From: Nitrospirota bacterium
GTDB lineage: Bacteria; JACPQY01
NCBI GenBank assembly: GCA_016180645.1
Contig: JACPAV010000023.1
Span: forward strand, 1-56,015
Reading direction: 5' to 3'
DNA length: 56,015 bases
Both the position numbers and the translations under genes were made by a program. Positions 20,051 through 28,396 of the stretch are shown here, in pieces (the stretch's first letter is position 1; every line of letters starts with the position of its first letter). The notes beneath the pieces are model-generated. The model saw only the letters and a list, made by a program, of their open reading frames with translations. It ran no database searches and was not told the DNA's origin.

Positions 20051-20376
20051 GAGATGAGCATGAGCGCCTTCGTGATATTCGAGAGGCCATTGAACGGATA
20101 CAGAAGTACGCCGACAAAGGTCGGGCATCCTTCGAAGGCGACGAGCTGATTCAGAACTGGGTCGTACACCACCTACAGATCATCGGCGAGGCCTGCCGGG
20201 CGTTCTCCCCGAAGTTCAGAGATGAACATCCCGAAATACCCTGGTCGAAAATCATCGGAATGCGGAACATCCTGGTCCATGACTACTTCGGGGTGGACGT
20301 GGATCGCGTGTGGGCCGTTGTCGAGCGCGACTTGCCGGAACTCATGCTCTTGCTCGAAGCGATCTTGAAAGAATAG
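20047..20376 (+). CDS. hepT: HepT-like HEPN ribonuclease toxin (DUF86)
   Basis: A 109-residue helical HEPN-domain protein. The active-site motif Arg-x4-His-x-Tyr is intact as [10 protein letters not shown] (about residues 75-84). It includes the Tyr that MntA modifies. The family cleaves RNA (tRNA ends in one studied case) as dimers or higher oligomers. It overlaps mntA by 4 nt. An orphan XRE regulator lies convergent, just downstream. Confidence 0.85.
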   Translation: MRDEHERLRDIREAIERIQKYADKGRASFEGDELIQNWVVHHLQIIGEACRAFSPKFRDEHPEIPWSKIIGMRNILVHDYFGVDVDRVWAVVERDLPELMLLLEAILKE

Positions 20377-20417
20377 AACCCTCACCGCCCCGGAATCCGC
20401 GCGAATGTAGCCCCCGA

Positions 20418-20807
20418 TCAAGGCCGGGCAAGCGCCTTCAGAAGTGCCATGAAGGCGGCCCTTTGAGACGGCCGCCGAACTCGGCGAAAGAGCCTGATCC
20501 ACCGCCATTCGGCTTCCGTCAGCAAGGTTTCAGCCCGCCCGCGTACCTTTCTTGCTGCCGGTTGCAAGTCCGCTGAAACACCTGCCCCCAGAAAGTAACC
20601 CGGCCCCACGTCCATGATCGTCGCCAATTGAGTCAGTCGCTCGACGGAAAAACTACTGACTCCCTTCTCATACTTCTGCACCTGCTGATAGCTGATCCCA
20701 AGCCTCTCCGCCACAGCCTCCTGTGACAATCCCAGCGCCCGCCGCCTGTTCCGCATTCTCTCACCAAGGTGCTTTCGCAACCGCAAGTTGTGTTCCCGCA
20801 CGGCCAT
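20418..20807 (-). CDS. XRE-family transcriptional regulator
   Basis: A 129-residue protein. Residues 15-70 form a Cro/CI-type helix-turn-helix (RRRALGLSQEAVAERLGISYQQVQKYEKG, given here as landmarks RALGLSQ...ISYQQVQKYE). The C-terminal half is helical, with EAEWRWIRLFRRV. The layout is typical of alpha-proteobacteria-style SinR/PuuR-like small regulators without a ligand domain. A CAAC-N5-GTTG palindrome lies 73 nt upstream, between it and the divergent lipoprotein gene, and is its most likely operator. Confidence 0.85.
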   Translation of the reverse strand: MAVREHNLRLRKHLGERMRNRRRALGLSQEAVAERLGISYQQVQKYEKGVSSFSVERLTQLATIMDVGPGYFLGAGVSADLQPAARKVRGRAETLLTEAEWRWIRLFRRVRRPSQRAAFMALLKALARP

Positions 20808-20869
20808 ATCGGTGTAAGCCTACCCCGGCGGTTCATCCGCACCACCACTTAATGGTTGCGTTATTATGC

Positions 20870-20898
20870 TTGACAAATGCAACCTGTAGTTGTATTCG
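20870..20898 (+). promoter_or_regulatory. promoter with embedded palindromic operator
   Basis: A consensus TTGACA (20870-20875), 17-nt spacer and TATTCG (20893-20898) drive the lipoprotein gene. The spacer ends with CAACCTGTAGTTG (20880-20892), a CAAC/GTTG inverted repeat of the kind bound by XRE repressors. Binding would block RNA polymerase. Confidence 0.6.
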
Positions 20899-20984
20899 AG
20901 CCGCGTAACGCGATGGACACGATCGATCGGCCGGCGGGACAACGGCCTCGCCCATTCGCGCCAAAGTCACGAAGGAGGACACCC

Positions 20985-21809
20985 ATGAAAACCGTTCGCT
21001 CCGTTTGTTGGGCCGTGTTGTTCGTGGTCGCGGGCTGTTCGGCAGAGGATGAAGAGACGGGGAAAGCCGGCGACACATCATCAAGCAGCACTTCAACTTC
21101 GTCCTCGACGACAACGTCGACTTCCAGCGCGGCCTCATCGCCGAAATACACCGTTACCGATCTGAAATGGGAAGAGGACCCCACACTTCACTACGTCAAT
21201 GTATCGGGCGCGGTGACTCGTGATTCAGAGGCGGGAACGGGCACAAAAGCGACCGTCAACTACTATTCGGATGATTATGTGACGGTCATCGATTCGGTCA
21301 AACAGACGCTTGGGGCGGGCATCACGGCAAAGGGGGGCCGAGAAAGGATCAAGGTTTCAAGCTTGAAGGTCTACGTGTTTCCAGCCACCGGCGGGTTCTT
21401 CAAGGTTTGTGTGGATTTCTCTTCGGAGAATTCCAACTACGCCACCCCGACCAAGGTGGGATGTTTCAATCCCAAGTACACAGTGAGCAATCTCGCCTTG
21501 ACCAAGGATTCCCTCAACTACGCCGTCGTCACGGGGACGGTCGTTCGCGACTCGGACCACGGCTCTGCAACCCAGGCCACAGTCCGATATTACTCCGACG
21601 ATTACACCACTCTGATTGACTCGGCCGATGAGGAGATCGGCGAGGACGTCAAGACCCAGGGCGGGCAGCAGGTCATGAAGATATCCAGCTTGAAGGTCTA
21701 TCTCCTCCCTAGCAGCGGCGGCTTTGCGAAAGTGTGCGCGGACTTTTCGGCCAAGAATTCGAACTACACCTCACCGACGCAACTCGGCTGCCTGACCGGA
21801 TCCAAATAG
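20985..21809 (+). CDS. lipoprotein with a duplicated beta-rich domain
   Basis: A 274-residue lipoprotein with signal peptide ending VVAGC, Ser/Thr-rich linker (about 30-52) and two copies of an 85-95-residue domain. Each copy runs from (P)KYTV...L through V.G.V.RDS, YYSDDY.T.IDS, GG...(M/I)K.SSLKVY to F.KVC.DFS..NSNY..PT..GC. The copies are about half identical, so this is an internal duplication. The pattern resembles FxLYD-type extracellular domains, but I cannot name it with confidence. GAAGGAGGAC precedes ATG 20985. Unlike most neighbours it has a long leader and a strong ribosome-binding site. Confidence 0.75.
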   Translation: MKTVRSVCWAVLFVVAGCSAEDEETGKAGDTSSSSTSTSSSTTTSTSSAASSPKYTVTDLKWEEDPTLHYVNVSGAVTRDSEAGTGTKATVNYYSDDYVTVIDSVKQTLGAGITAKGGRERIKVSSLKVYVFPATGGFFKVCVDFSSENSNYATPTKVGCFNPKYTVSNLALTKDSLNYAVVTGTVVRDSDHGSATQATVRYYSDDYTTLIDSADEEIGEDVKTQGGQQVMKISSLKVYLLPSSGGFAKVCADFSAKNSNYTSPTQLGCLTGSK

Positions 21810-21842
21810 GCCACGGGCGTCCCGTGGATCCGATCTGAGCCG

Positions 21843-22901
21843 TCAGGCCAGTGGCAGGATGGCGGCGCGGAGGTCAGCCGCCGGATCAAACGGCGGGCGG
21901 TAGCAGTGGAGGTACTTGCCGGCGGCGTATTTGAAGAACTTCCCGCGCGTACCCCGGCGCAGAAGAATTTCCATACCCTTGGGAAAAACGTTCACCACCT
22001 GCTGAATCCAAAGAACCTGGCGTAGCCGGCGCGTCTGGGCCTCGACCAGCCCCACGTAGTCTCGCTTCACCTCGTCGAGTGAACGCCGGCCCTCGATCCA
22101 CTCCTGGATCATCCAGCCGAGAAACGTGGCGAAGTACATGGAGGGTCGAATCCCCTCGCCCGTCAGCGGGAAACAGTGCCCCGCCGAGTCGCCCATGTAG
22201 AAAACGGCCCCCTGAACCACGGGACTCGCGGGCACTGCCGGCACGGCCCCGCCGTGCAACTTGCCCATCTTCAATCCCTTCTTCTCCAGCCATGCGCCGA
22301 GAATCTCCTTGAGATTGTGCTCGCCGTAGTACTTGATCACACCGAATCGCGTGGTCTCGCCGCACGGGAAAGCCCACGCATATCCGTAGCCGTTCCGGAT
22401 GAAGGCATCGTCAAAGTGGAACTGAAAATCCGGCGTACGGTCCGGAATCTCCGTTTCAATTCCCACTCCCTTGAGCGCCGGCGGGGAATCGCGACCCACC
22501 GCATTCCAACCGGAGGCATTGAGAATCACATCGGCCTCGAATGATCCCTGCTCCGTTCGGATGGTGTTGCCGTCGATGCGGGTGACTTTCGTCTGCACGA
22601 AATCTACATGAGGCCGCCGCGTGCCTTCCTCACAGAATGTCTTGTAGTTGATCGTGCAAAACGGCTCCTCGATGTCGATCGGCACCTCATAGCCGTTCAT
22701 CACACATCGGAAACGAGGACATGCGAATAGAATGGAGGAGCCAAGTCCGACGTAATCCACCCATGACTGAGGCAGACCACAGGCCGACGACTGGAAGGCC
22801 CCCGGCTGGGCGCGATCGAGGACCAGCACTTGTTCTTTGAGTTGCCGGATCGCGGCGACGCCGGCAAAGCTCGCTCCGATGACGGCCACACGATAGCGCA
22901 T
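21843..22901 (-). CDS. FAD-dependent oxidoreductase, geranylgeranyl-reductase-like
   Basis: A 352-residue flavoprotein. The N-terminal VIGASFAGVAAIRQL binds the FAD ADP moiety, and YMGDSAGHCFPLTGEGIRPSM is the second FAD motif shared by PHBH-type hydroxylases and geranylgeranyl reductases. The final region (about 270-352), with several Arg and aromatic residues, fits the reductase branch. Likely substrate is a hydrophobic isoprenoid or polycyclic compound, but that is inference. Single gene with its own promoter. Confidence 0.75.
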   Translation of the reverse strand: MRYRVAVIGASFAGVAAIRQLKEQVLVLDRAQPGAFQSSACGLPQSWVDYVGLGSSILFACPRFRCVMNGYEVPIDIEEPFCTINYKTFCEEGTRRPHVDFVQTKVTRIDGNTIRTEQGSFEADVILNASGWNAVGRDSPPALKGVGIETEIPDRTPDFQFHFDDAFIRNGYGYAWAFPCGETTRFGVIKYYGEHNLKEILGAWLEKKGLKMGKLHGGAVPAVPASPVVQGAVFYMGDSAGHCFPLTGEGIRPSMYFATFLGWMIQEWIEGRRSLDEVKRDYVGLVEAQTRRLRQVLWIQQVVNVFPKGMEILLRRGTRGKFFKYAAGKYLHCYRPPFDPAADLRAAILPLA

Positions 22902-22909
22902 GGGGGGAC

Positions 22910-22938
22910 ATCGTAGAGGCTAACACGGAAAGAGACAA
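22910..22938 (-). promoter_or_regulatory. promoter of the FAD oxidoreductase, near-leaderless
   Basis: Minus-strand TTGTCT (22933-22938), 17-nt spacer, TACGAT (22910-22915), 8 nt to ATG 22901. Confidence 0.6.
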
Positions 22939-22956
22939 ACCATGGAGAGCCTGCAG

Positions 22957-23015
22957 CGTCGTCCCCGTGAAAACGGGGACCCAGATTCTGGATTCCCGCA
23001 TCCGCGGGAATGACG
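22957..23015. repeat. dispersed CGTC...GACG palindromic repeat
   Basis: CGTCGTCCCCG...CGGGGAC followed by TTCCCGC...GCGGGAATGACG: two hairpins inside matching CGTC/GACG ends. This is a repeat type common between genes of many Gram-negative genomes. Confidence 0.65.
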
Positions 23016-23064
23016 GGATAGGGCCAATGGAATTGGGTGTGTACCCCGGTGTAGACTATCGCCG

Positions 23065-23670
23065 ATGTCCAAGCGATTCGACGATTCGAGCAGGTACAAA
23101 TTCTGCCTGATGTGCGGATCTCCCTTCGAGCGAAAGATCCTCAAGGACGGCGACCCGGCCCGTCTCGTTTGCACGCGATGCGACTACACGTATTTCGTCG
23201 ATCCCAAGATCGCCTCCGTGGCGGTTTTTCAATCGAACGGCGGCATTGTCATGGCGCGACGCGGGATCGAGCCTTCCTTGGGCAAGTGGGTCTGCCCCGG
23301 CGGCTTCGTCGAGCGCGGGGAGTCCCCGGCGCAAACCTGCGTTCGGGAGACCCAGGAGGAAGCGGGCGTCACGATCGAGGTCACCGATCTTGTAAACGTG
23401 TATTCCTATCCAGAGAGCATCGTGATCGTCGTCGTTTACGCCGCCAAAATCCTGAAGGGAATTCCCGCGGCAGGCGACGAAACATTGGAAGTGGGGATCT
23501 TCTCGCCAGACAAGATCCCATGGCCGGACCTCGCCTTCCCGAGCACGCGGGATTCGCTGAGGGATTATCTCCGTCATCCTTCCCGCTCCTGCTTCGACGG
23601 CGCTCAGCACGAGCAGGAGAAACCGCTCACCCTGAGCCTGTCGAAGGGTGAGCGCAACATGAAGTGCTAG
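23065..23670 (+). CDS. NUDIX hydrolase with N-terminal zinc ribbon
   Basis: A 201-residue protein. Residues 12-45 hold two CxxC pairs (CLMC and CTRC), a zinc ribbon. The NUDIX box (GGFVERGESPAQTCVRETQEEAG, about 80-102) has the GX5EX7REUXEEXGU pattern needed for magnesium and pyrophosphate cleavage. The layout is that of NADH-pyrophosphatase- or ADP-ribose-type enzymes. The last 27 or so residues (from about 174) are translated from a dispersed repeat and have no counterpart in normal NUDIX proteins. A TAGACT box ends 7 nt before the ATG, though no good -35 is seen. ffh starts 13 nt after the stop. Confidence 0.82.
   Translation: MSKRFDDSSRYKFCLMCGSPFERKILKDGDPARLVCTRCDYTYFVDPKIASVAVFQSNGGIVMARRGIEPSLGKWVCPGGFVERGESPAQTCVRETQEEAGVTIEVTDLVNVYSYPESIVIVVVYAAKILKGIPAAGDETLEVGIFSPDKIPWPDLAFPSTRDSLRDYLRHPSRSCFDGAQHEQEKPLTLSLSKGERNMKC
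23585..23654. repeat. compound palindromic repeat inside the NUDIX reading frame
   Basis: Two adjacent hairpins: CTCCTGCT...AGCAGGAG (about 23586-23619) and GCTCACCC...GGGTGAGC (23625-23653) around CCTGTCGAAG. This repeat type is normally intergenic; here it encodes the end of the protein. Confidence 0.65.
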
Positions 23671-23683
23671 AGGAATCTCAATC

Positions 23684-25051
23684 ATGTTTGAAGCGCTGAC
23701 CGACCGGTTCGACCGACTCTTCCGAAAATTCGCGGACCGGAAAACCCTCTCCGAAAAGGAAGTCCGGCAATTCCTCGATGAACTGCGCGGCGTCCTCCTC
23801 GCGGGCGACGTCCATCTCGACGTGGTCAAGAAGGTCGTCGAGGACCTGGGCAAGTCGGCCCTCGATCAGGCGAAAATCGCCGGCGTCACGGCCACGGAAC
23901 AACTCCTTTCCCTCGTCGGCCGGCATCTGGTCGATCTTCTCGGAGGGCAGGCTCGAAAAATCTCTTTCTTACCGGAGGAACCGAAGGTCGTCATGCTGGT
24001 CGGACTCCAAGGCACCGGCAAGACCACCACCGCGGCCAAGCTCGCCCGGCTCTCACAGCGGCAGGGCTGCAAGCCGATCCTCGTGGCGCTGGACTGGAAA
24101 CGGCCCGCCGCCATCGAGCAGTTGGAGGTCCTCGGACGACGTTTGGGCGTCCCCGTCTTCCGTCCGGCCGAGAAGCATCGACACCTAGAAGACGCCGTGC
24201 GCGATGCCCTCGCGCTTGCCCGCGAACAAGCACTCACCCCCGTCATTCTGGACACCGCGGGCCGCCTGCACGTGGACCAGGAGCTGATGGATGAACTGAA
24301 ACGGATCCGGGAGATCGCCCAGCCCGCGGAAATTCTTTTCGTAGCGGACGGCGCCGTCGGACAGGACGCGGCCGTGCAGGCCCGCACCTTCCACGAATCC
24401 ATCGGCATCACGGGTGTCATCCTCACCAAGCTGGACGGTGACGCGCGCGCAGGCGCGGCCCTTTCCATCTCCTCGGTGACCGGAAAGCCCATCGTGTGGA
24501 CCGGCGTGGGCGAGGAACTCGACGCCCTCGAAGAGTTCCACCCGGAACGGATGGCTTCGCGCATCCTCGGCTACGGCGACCTCCAGACGCTGTTCGAAAA
24601 AGTTCAGGAGCGCGTGAGCGCCGAGAAGGAGGCGCGATTCAAGGACATGATGGCTTCCGGCCGATTTACGCTGGACGATTTCCGGGAGCAGATCCAGCAG
24701 GTCACGTCTTTCGGGCCGCTCGAAAGTGTGCTAAAACTCATCCCTGGAGTCGGCAAGATGCTCCGAGGAGGAGCCGACATGTCCAAGGCCGAGAAGGACC
24801 TCAAGCGGACACTGGCCGTGATAGACTCCATGACCCGAAAGGAGCGCGCCCAGCCTGTTCTCTTGGACGGACGGCGCAGACGCCGCATCGCCAAGGGAAG
24901 CGGGACGAAGGTGGAGGACGTCAATCGGGTATTGAATCAGTACGGCATGTTCAAGAAGATGTTTCTCGACATGTCGAAACGCGGGCCCGCGGCCTTCGAG
25001 CAGGACGATATGATGAAAGCGCTCGGAAGCCGGATGGGCATGAGAATGTGA
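23684..25051 (+). CDS. ffh: signal recognition particle protein Ffh (SRP54)
   Basis: A 455-residue GTPase that binds signal peptides and the SRP RNA and delivers ribosomes to FtsY. Domains: N (1-90), G (about 100-300) with GLQGTGKTTTAAKLARL as the P-loop, ILDTAGRLHVD as G3 and TKLDGDARAG as G4, and the M domain (about 320-455) ending GSRMGMRM, with the RNA-binding RxRRIAKGSGT. It heads a run into rpsP-khpA-trmD-rplS, a gene order conserved in many bacteria. Its RNA partner is at 17722-17817. Confidence 0.97.
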   Translation: MFEALTDRFDRLFRKFADRKTLSEKEVRQFLDELRGVLLAGDVHLDVVKKVVEDLGKSALDQAKIAGVTATEQLLSLVGRHLVDLLGGQARKISFLPEEPKVVMLVGLQGTGKTTTAAKLARLSQRQGCKPILVALDWKRPAAIEQLEVLGRRLGVPVFRPAEKHRHLEDAVRDALALAREQALTPVILDTAGRLHVDQELMDELKRIREIAQPAEILFVADGAVGQDAAVQARTFHESIGITGVILTKLDGDARAGAALSISSVTGKPIVWTGVGEELDALEEFHPERMASRILGYGDLQTLFEKVQERVSAEKEARFKDMMASGRFTLDDFREQIQQVTSFGPLESVLKLIPGVGKMLRGGADMSKAEKDLKRTLAVIDSMTRKERAQPVLLDGRRRRRIAKGSGTKVEDVNRVLNQYGMFKKMFLDMSKRGPAAFEQDDMMKALGSRMGMRM

Positions 25052-25058
25052 GGATGTG

Positions 25059-25319
25059 ATGTCAGTTGCAATTCGGATGAGACGCATCGGCCGCAGAGGA
25101 ATCCCGAAGTATCGGATCGTGGCGACGCCCACCCGCTCGAAGCGAGACGGCCGCTACCTGGAAAACCTCGGCACGTTCAACCCCAAAGACAAGAAGGGGG
25201 GACTCCTTCTGAGGATGGACGCGTACGAGAAGTGGATTCAGAAGGGCGCCGTGCCGTCCGTCCTGCTCAAGAAGCTCTATACTCAGCTGAAGAAACAGCA
25301 AGCCGCAACCGCAGCGTAA
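25059..25319 (+). CDS. rpsP: 30S ribosomal protein S16
   Basis: An 86-residue protein with the S16 pattern: [19 protein letters not shown] at the start, ENLGTFNPK in the middle and an Ala-rich end. It binds 16S rRNA in the 5' domain of the small subunit. The ATG at 25059 lies 7 nt after ffh. A GTG at 25056 is also in frame. Confidence 0.96.
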   Translation: MSVAIRMRRIGRRGIPKYRIVATPTRSKRDGRYLENLGTFNPKDKKGGLLLRMDAYEKWIQKGAVPSVLLKKLYTQLKKQQAATAA

Positions 25320-25426
25320 ACTCGGACCTCCGGGGACCTCCAGGAGGGAGGAAGTGCCGCAAGAGGGCAAGAGCACGGAGCGGCCGAGCGGCGGGGCGGA
25401 CCATTCGGATCGAGATGGAGGTGGAT

Positions 25427-25672
25427 ATGGCGGAATCCCCATTGAAGAGCCTGGTTGAAGCGATGACGAAACTCATCGTGGATTATCCTGATAAAGTCGA
25501 AATCAAGGAGATCGAAGGAGAGCAAACGTCCGTCATCGAACTTCGGGTGGCCAAGGAAGACCTTGGGAAGGTCATCGGGAAGGAAGGCCGGACCGCTCAC
25601 GCGATGCGGACGATCCTGGGAGCGGCGTCGAGCCGGGTCAACAAAAGGTCCATCCTGCAAATCTTGGAATAG
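25427..25672 (+). CDS. khpA: KH-domain RNA-binding protein KhpA
   Basis: An 81-residue protein that is a single KH domain, with the GxxG loop in [20 protein letters not shown]. KhpA binds RNA together with KhpB/EloR in studied species and lies between rpsP and rimM or trmD in most bacteria. I chose ATG 25427 because GGAGG (25417-25421) is correctly spaced. The ATG at 25415 would put that sequence inside the gene. Confidence 0.9.
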   Translation: MAESPLKSLVEAMTKLIVDYPDKVEIKEIEGEQTSVIELRVAKEDLGKVIGKEGRTAHAMRTILGAASSRVNKRSILQILE

Positions 25673-25677
25673 CCCGG

Positions 25678-25734
25678 CCCCTCACCCCGTCCCTCTCCCT
25701 TGCGGGGAGAGAGTGACCGGAGGTCGGGTGAGGG
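25678..25734. repeat. CCCTCACC...GGTGAGGG palindromic repeat
   Basis: The arms CCCTCACC and GGTGAGGG flank an inner CTCTCCC/GGGGAGAG hairpin. It fills nearly the whole gap between khpA and trmD, where rimM is normally found. Confidence 0.65.
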
Positions 25735-25748
25735 TTGGCTCCTCTCCC

Positions 25749-26498
25749 ATGCGTTTCGACATCCTCACCCTCTTCCCCGGCATGTTCGAGTCCTATCTCC
25801 GGGAGAGCATCCTGAAGCGCGCGCAGGATGGGGGAAAGATCGAGATCGGCATTTGGAACATTCGCGACTATTCGACCGACAAGCACCACACAACAGACGA
25901 TTCCCCCTTCGGCGGCGGGGCGGGAATGGTGCTGAAACCCGAACCGATCGCAGATGCGCTGGAAGCCGTGCGCCGGAACACGGGAGCCGGACGGACCATC
26001 CTGCTGAGCCCGCGCGGATGCCTTTTCACCCAGGAGATCGCCCGGAGGCTCGCCTCAAATTCGCACCTCATCCTCCTGTGCGGCCGGTATGAGGGAGTGG
26101 ACGAAAGAGTTTCCACCTCACTGGTCGATGAGGAGATTTCCATCGGAGACTACGTACTGAGCGGCGGCGAATTGGCGGCTCTCGTGGTGCTCGAAAGCGT
26201 TGCGCGACTATTGCCCGGCGTCCTGGGTGCGGCCGACGGACCCTTGCACGATTCCTTCACGGAGGGGCTCCTGGAACATCCCCAATACACCCGGCCACGC
26301 GAGTTCGGAGGCCACAGCGTACCGGACGTTCTCCTGGACGGCGATCACAAGAAAATCGAGGCCTGGCGCCGTCAGCAAAGCCTGATCGCCACCGCCCGAA
26401 CCCGGCCCGATCTTCTGCCCCACGCCCATCTGACCGATGAGGATGTTGCATTCTTGCGAGAACAAGGGTATGAAGTACTCCCTCGGAAGAAAGGATGA
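25749..26498 (+). CDS. trmD: tRNA (guanine-N1)-methyltransferase
   Basis: A 249-residue SPOUT-class enzyme that methylates G37 of tRNAs using S-adenosylmethionine. The N-terminal MRFDILTLFPGMF, GGGAGMVLKPEP, and the trefoil-knot segments LLCGRYEGVDERV and ISIGDYVLSGGELA are all present. The start chosen follows the repeat; the open frame extends to 25563 but there it reads through khpA and repeat sequence. No clear ribosome-binding site precedes it. Confidence 0.96.
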   Translation: MRFDILTLFPGMFESYLRESILKRAQDGGKIEIGIWNIRDYSTDKHHTTDDSPFGGGAGMVLKPEPIADALEAVRRNTGAGRTILLSPRGCLFTQEIARRLASNSHLILLCGRYEGVDERVSTSLVDEEISIGDYVLSGGELAALVVLESVARLLPGVLGAADGPLHDSFTEGLLEHPQYTRPREFGGHSVPDVLLDGDHKKIEAWRRQQSLIATARTRPDLLPHAHLTDEDVAFLREQGYEVLPRKKG

Positions 26499-26510
26499 CG
26501 GTGACCGACC

Positions 26511-26954
26511 ATGAAAGCTATCCAACTCGCGGAACAGGCCCATTTGAAGGTCCGCGGAACGGCCTTCCGTGTGGGCGATGCCGTCAGCATTCATTTTCGA
26601 ATCCGCGAAGGTGACAAGGAAAGGATTCAGCAGTTCCAGGGCGTCGTCACGCGCAAGCGCGGCTCTGGAATGGGGCAGACCTTCACCGTTCGCAAAGTCT
26701 CCTTCGGCGTAGGCGTCGAACGGACTTTCCCCTTTCACTCTCCCCTCATCGAGAAAATCGATCTCGTCAGCCGCGCGAAGGTTCGCCGCTCGCGCCTCTA
26801 CTACCTCCGCAAACTCAAGGGGCGGAAGGCGCGGCTGAAGGAATCCGTTCTCCAGATGGCCGTGGCCGAAAAGCCGCCCGTGACCACCGAGGAGATCCAG
26901 GCCGAAGTCGCCGCCGCCGAGGCCGCGGTTCCCTCCTCCGAAGGAAAAGCCTAG
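26511..26954 (+). CDS. rplS: 50S ribosomal protein L19
   Basis: A 147-residue protein. Residues 1-115 are a standard L19, with [44 protein letters not shown] and [19 protein letters not shown]. It sits at the 30S-50S interface. A tail of about 30 residues, rich in Ala and Glu, extends beyond the usual end. It is separated from trmD by 12 nt. Confidence 0.96.
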   Translation: MKAIQLAEQAHLKVRGTAFRVGDAVSIHFRIREGDKERIQQFQGVVTRKRGSGMGQTFTVRKVSFGVGVERTFPFHSPLIEKIDLVSRAKVRRSRLYYLRKLKGRKARLKESVLQMAVAEKPPVTTEEIQAEVAAAEAAVPSSEGKA

Positions 26955-26964
26955 CTCCTACTCC

Positions 26965-27351
26965 TTGGCGTTCTTCCGCCGCCTCCGGGTCCTATCAAAG
27001 AAGGATGTCGGCGACGAAGGCGAGACCCTGGCCGTCCGATTCCTCAAGCAGAATGGCTATCGCATCCTGGTTCGAAACTACCGATGCGCCCTCGGTGAGA
27101 TCGACATCGTCGCCCTCCACGACAAAACGATTTCCTTCGTAGAAGTGAAATCGCGCCGATCCGCCCGGTTCGGGCCGGCGGCCGCGGCCGTGACGCCCCG
27201 GAAACAGGGGCAAATCATCAAGGCGGCGCAAGCCTACCTCGCGTCCGGAAAATGGGATGGATTCGATTTCAGGTTTGACGTGGTGGCCATCGATTGGCAG
27301 AATGACCGCCCGATGATCCAACACATCGCGGGGGCCTTCGAGACCCCATGA
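26965..27351 (+). CDS. YraN/UPF0102 family nuclease-like protein
   Basis: A 128-residue protein of the UPF0102 family. The restriction-endonuclease-like core is visible: GEIDIVALHDKTISFVEVKSR gives the Asp and Glu-x-Lys typical of PD-(D/E)XK enzymes. The cellular role is not established. It starts with TTG 10 nt after rplS. The rnhB gene often found between them is absent. Its stop overlaps the next ATG. Confidence 0.88.
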   Translation: MAFFRRLRVLSKKDVGDEGETLAVRFLKQNGYRILVRNYRCALGEIDIVALHDKTISFVEVKSRRSARFGPAAAAVTPRKQGQIIKAAQAYLASGKWDGFDFRFDVVAIDWQNDRPMIQHIAGAFETP

Positions 27352-27626
27352 CCGAAGAGAAAAAAGGAAATCTTTTCACCCTCCTCACCTCCTTCAAGAA
27401 GGAGGCCCCCAAGCTCCTGAACAAGGCGATGGAGAATCCGAAGGAGGCCCTGGCCGCCGTCGGGATCGGCCTCGCCGCGATCTTCATTCTGAGCAATTTC
27501 GATGTGAAGAAGAACCTTCAGATCATCGACTGGGACATCGTCCGCGTCAGCTTCTCAACGGTCATCCTGATTTCCTTCGCCGCGGGTGCGCTGGCGGCGT
27601 GGTATTTTCTTCGGAAGAAATCGTAG
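27348..27626 (+). CDS. small membrane protein, unknown
   Basis: A 92-residue protein with a basic N-terminal 35 residues and two hydrophobic helices (about 37-50 and 68-87), ending in RKK. No family recognised. It overlaps YraN by 4 nt (ATGA), so it is the last gene of the ribosomal operon. A palindrome that could stop transcription follows 9 nt later. Confidence 0.6.
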   Translation: MTEEKKGNLFTLLTSFKKEAPKLLNKAMENPKEALAAVGIGLAAIFILSNFDVKKNLQIIDWDIVRVSFSTVILISFAAGALAAWYFLRKKS

Positions 27627-27635
27627 TAAGTTGTC

Positions 27636-27696
27636 AATGCTCAATTATCAATGGGTTGTTCAAGCACTGAACATTGATAACTGACCACTGAGCATT
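27636..27696. terminator. inverted repeat between convergent genes, possible two-way terminator
   Basis: AATGCTCA and TTATCAATG on the left (27636-27653) pair with CATTGATAA (27672-27680) and TGAGCATT (27689-27696) on the right. It lies exactly between two convergent stops. It is AT-rich against a GC-rich background, but the T-tract is poor. Confidence 0.45.
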
Positions 27697-27698
27697 TC

Positions 27699-28376
27699 CT
27701 ACTGAAACGCCTGCGCCCCCTCCGGCACGTATCGTTCCGGGTGTTCGACTCGATCTTTCAGGGCCTGAACGAAACGCACGGCCATGGCGGTAAGCACGCC
27801 CATCTCCACTTCGGGGTGAGTCCTCAGCAAAAGCCTCACGCCAAATCCCAGCGTGCGCAGGTCTGCATGGAAGCGATAGAAGGCGGCGGTGTGCTTCTGC
27901 GTCCCGGCGCCCGACACCGAGTCCGAAAGCGGCACAAGATTCCAACCGCCCCGCGATCCGGCGAAATCTCCACGAAGATACGTCCAGTCGAGGCTCCATT
28001 TGTCCCGATCCAGGATAACTTCATCGGTGGTATCGACACCAACGGAGAGAACTGAAAACTTGATCTTCATCCGGAAGTTGACGATGGACTTGTTGCCGTC
28101 TTTCTTGAGCACCCGGACTTCTTCGGTGTGGGGGGCGAACTTTTCGTAGTCGTCCAGATTGTTGAGCACCTCCCAGATCGCTTCGGGAGGCGCGTGGATG
28201 ATCGTGCCGGCCAGGGTCCAGGTGATATTCCCGAATTCGTCCTGCTCAAGACTAAGGAGCGGGCCTTTTCGGAGTAGAGTGTCGATTGTGGCATGGTCCA
28301 CAGGTTCGAGCGTGAAGGCCCGGCCCGCCGCAGGCATGGCCAGGAACAGAAGCAGAATGAAGCCCACCCATCCCAT
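27699..28376 (-). CDS. exported START/SRPBCC-type lipid-binding protein
   Basis: A 225-residue protein. It has a signal peptide (1-20, MGWVGFILLLFLAMPAAGRA), then a START/polyketide-cyclase-like fold: residues 50-80 have IIHAPPEAIWEVLNNLDDYEKFAPHTEEVRVLKK, the entry strand and helix of the SRPBCC superfamily. Such proteins bind a hydrophobic ligand in a deep cavity; the ligand is unknown. A TACACT box ends 8 nt before the chosen ATG, which fits the leaderless layout of other genes here. It is the last of three genes on this strand. Confidence 0.65.
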   Translation of the reverse strand: MGWVGFILLLFLAMPAAGRAFTLEPVDHATIDTLLRKGPLLSLEQDEFGNITWTLAGTIIHAPPEAIWEVLNNLDDYEKFAPHTEEVRVLKKDGNKSIVNFRMKIKFSVLSVGVDTTDEVILDRDKWSLDWTYLRGDFAGSRGGWNLVPLSDSVSGAGTQKHTAAFYRFHADLRTLGFGVRLLLRTHPEVEMGVLTAMAVRFVQALKDRVEHPERYVPEGAQAFQ

Positions 28377-28396
28377 GGGCCTCAAGTGTAGCACAG

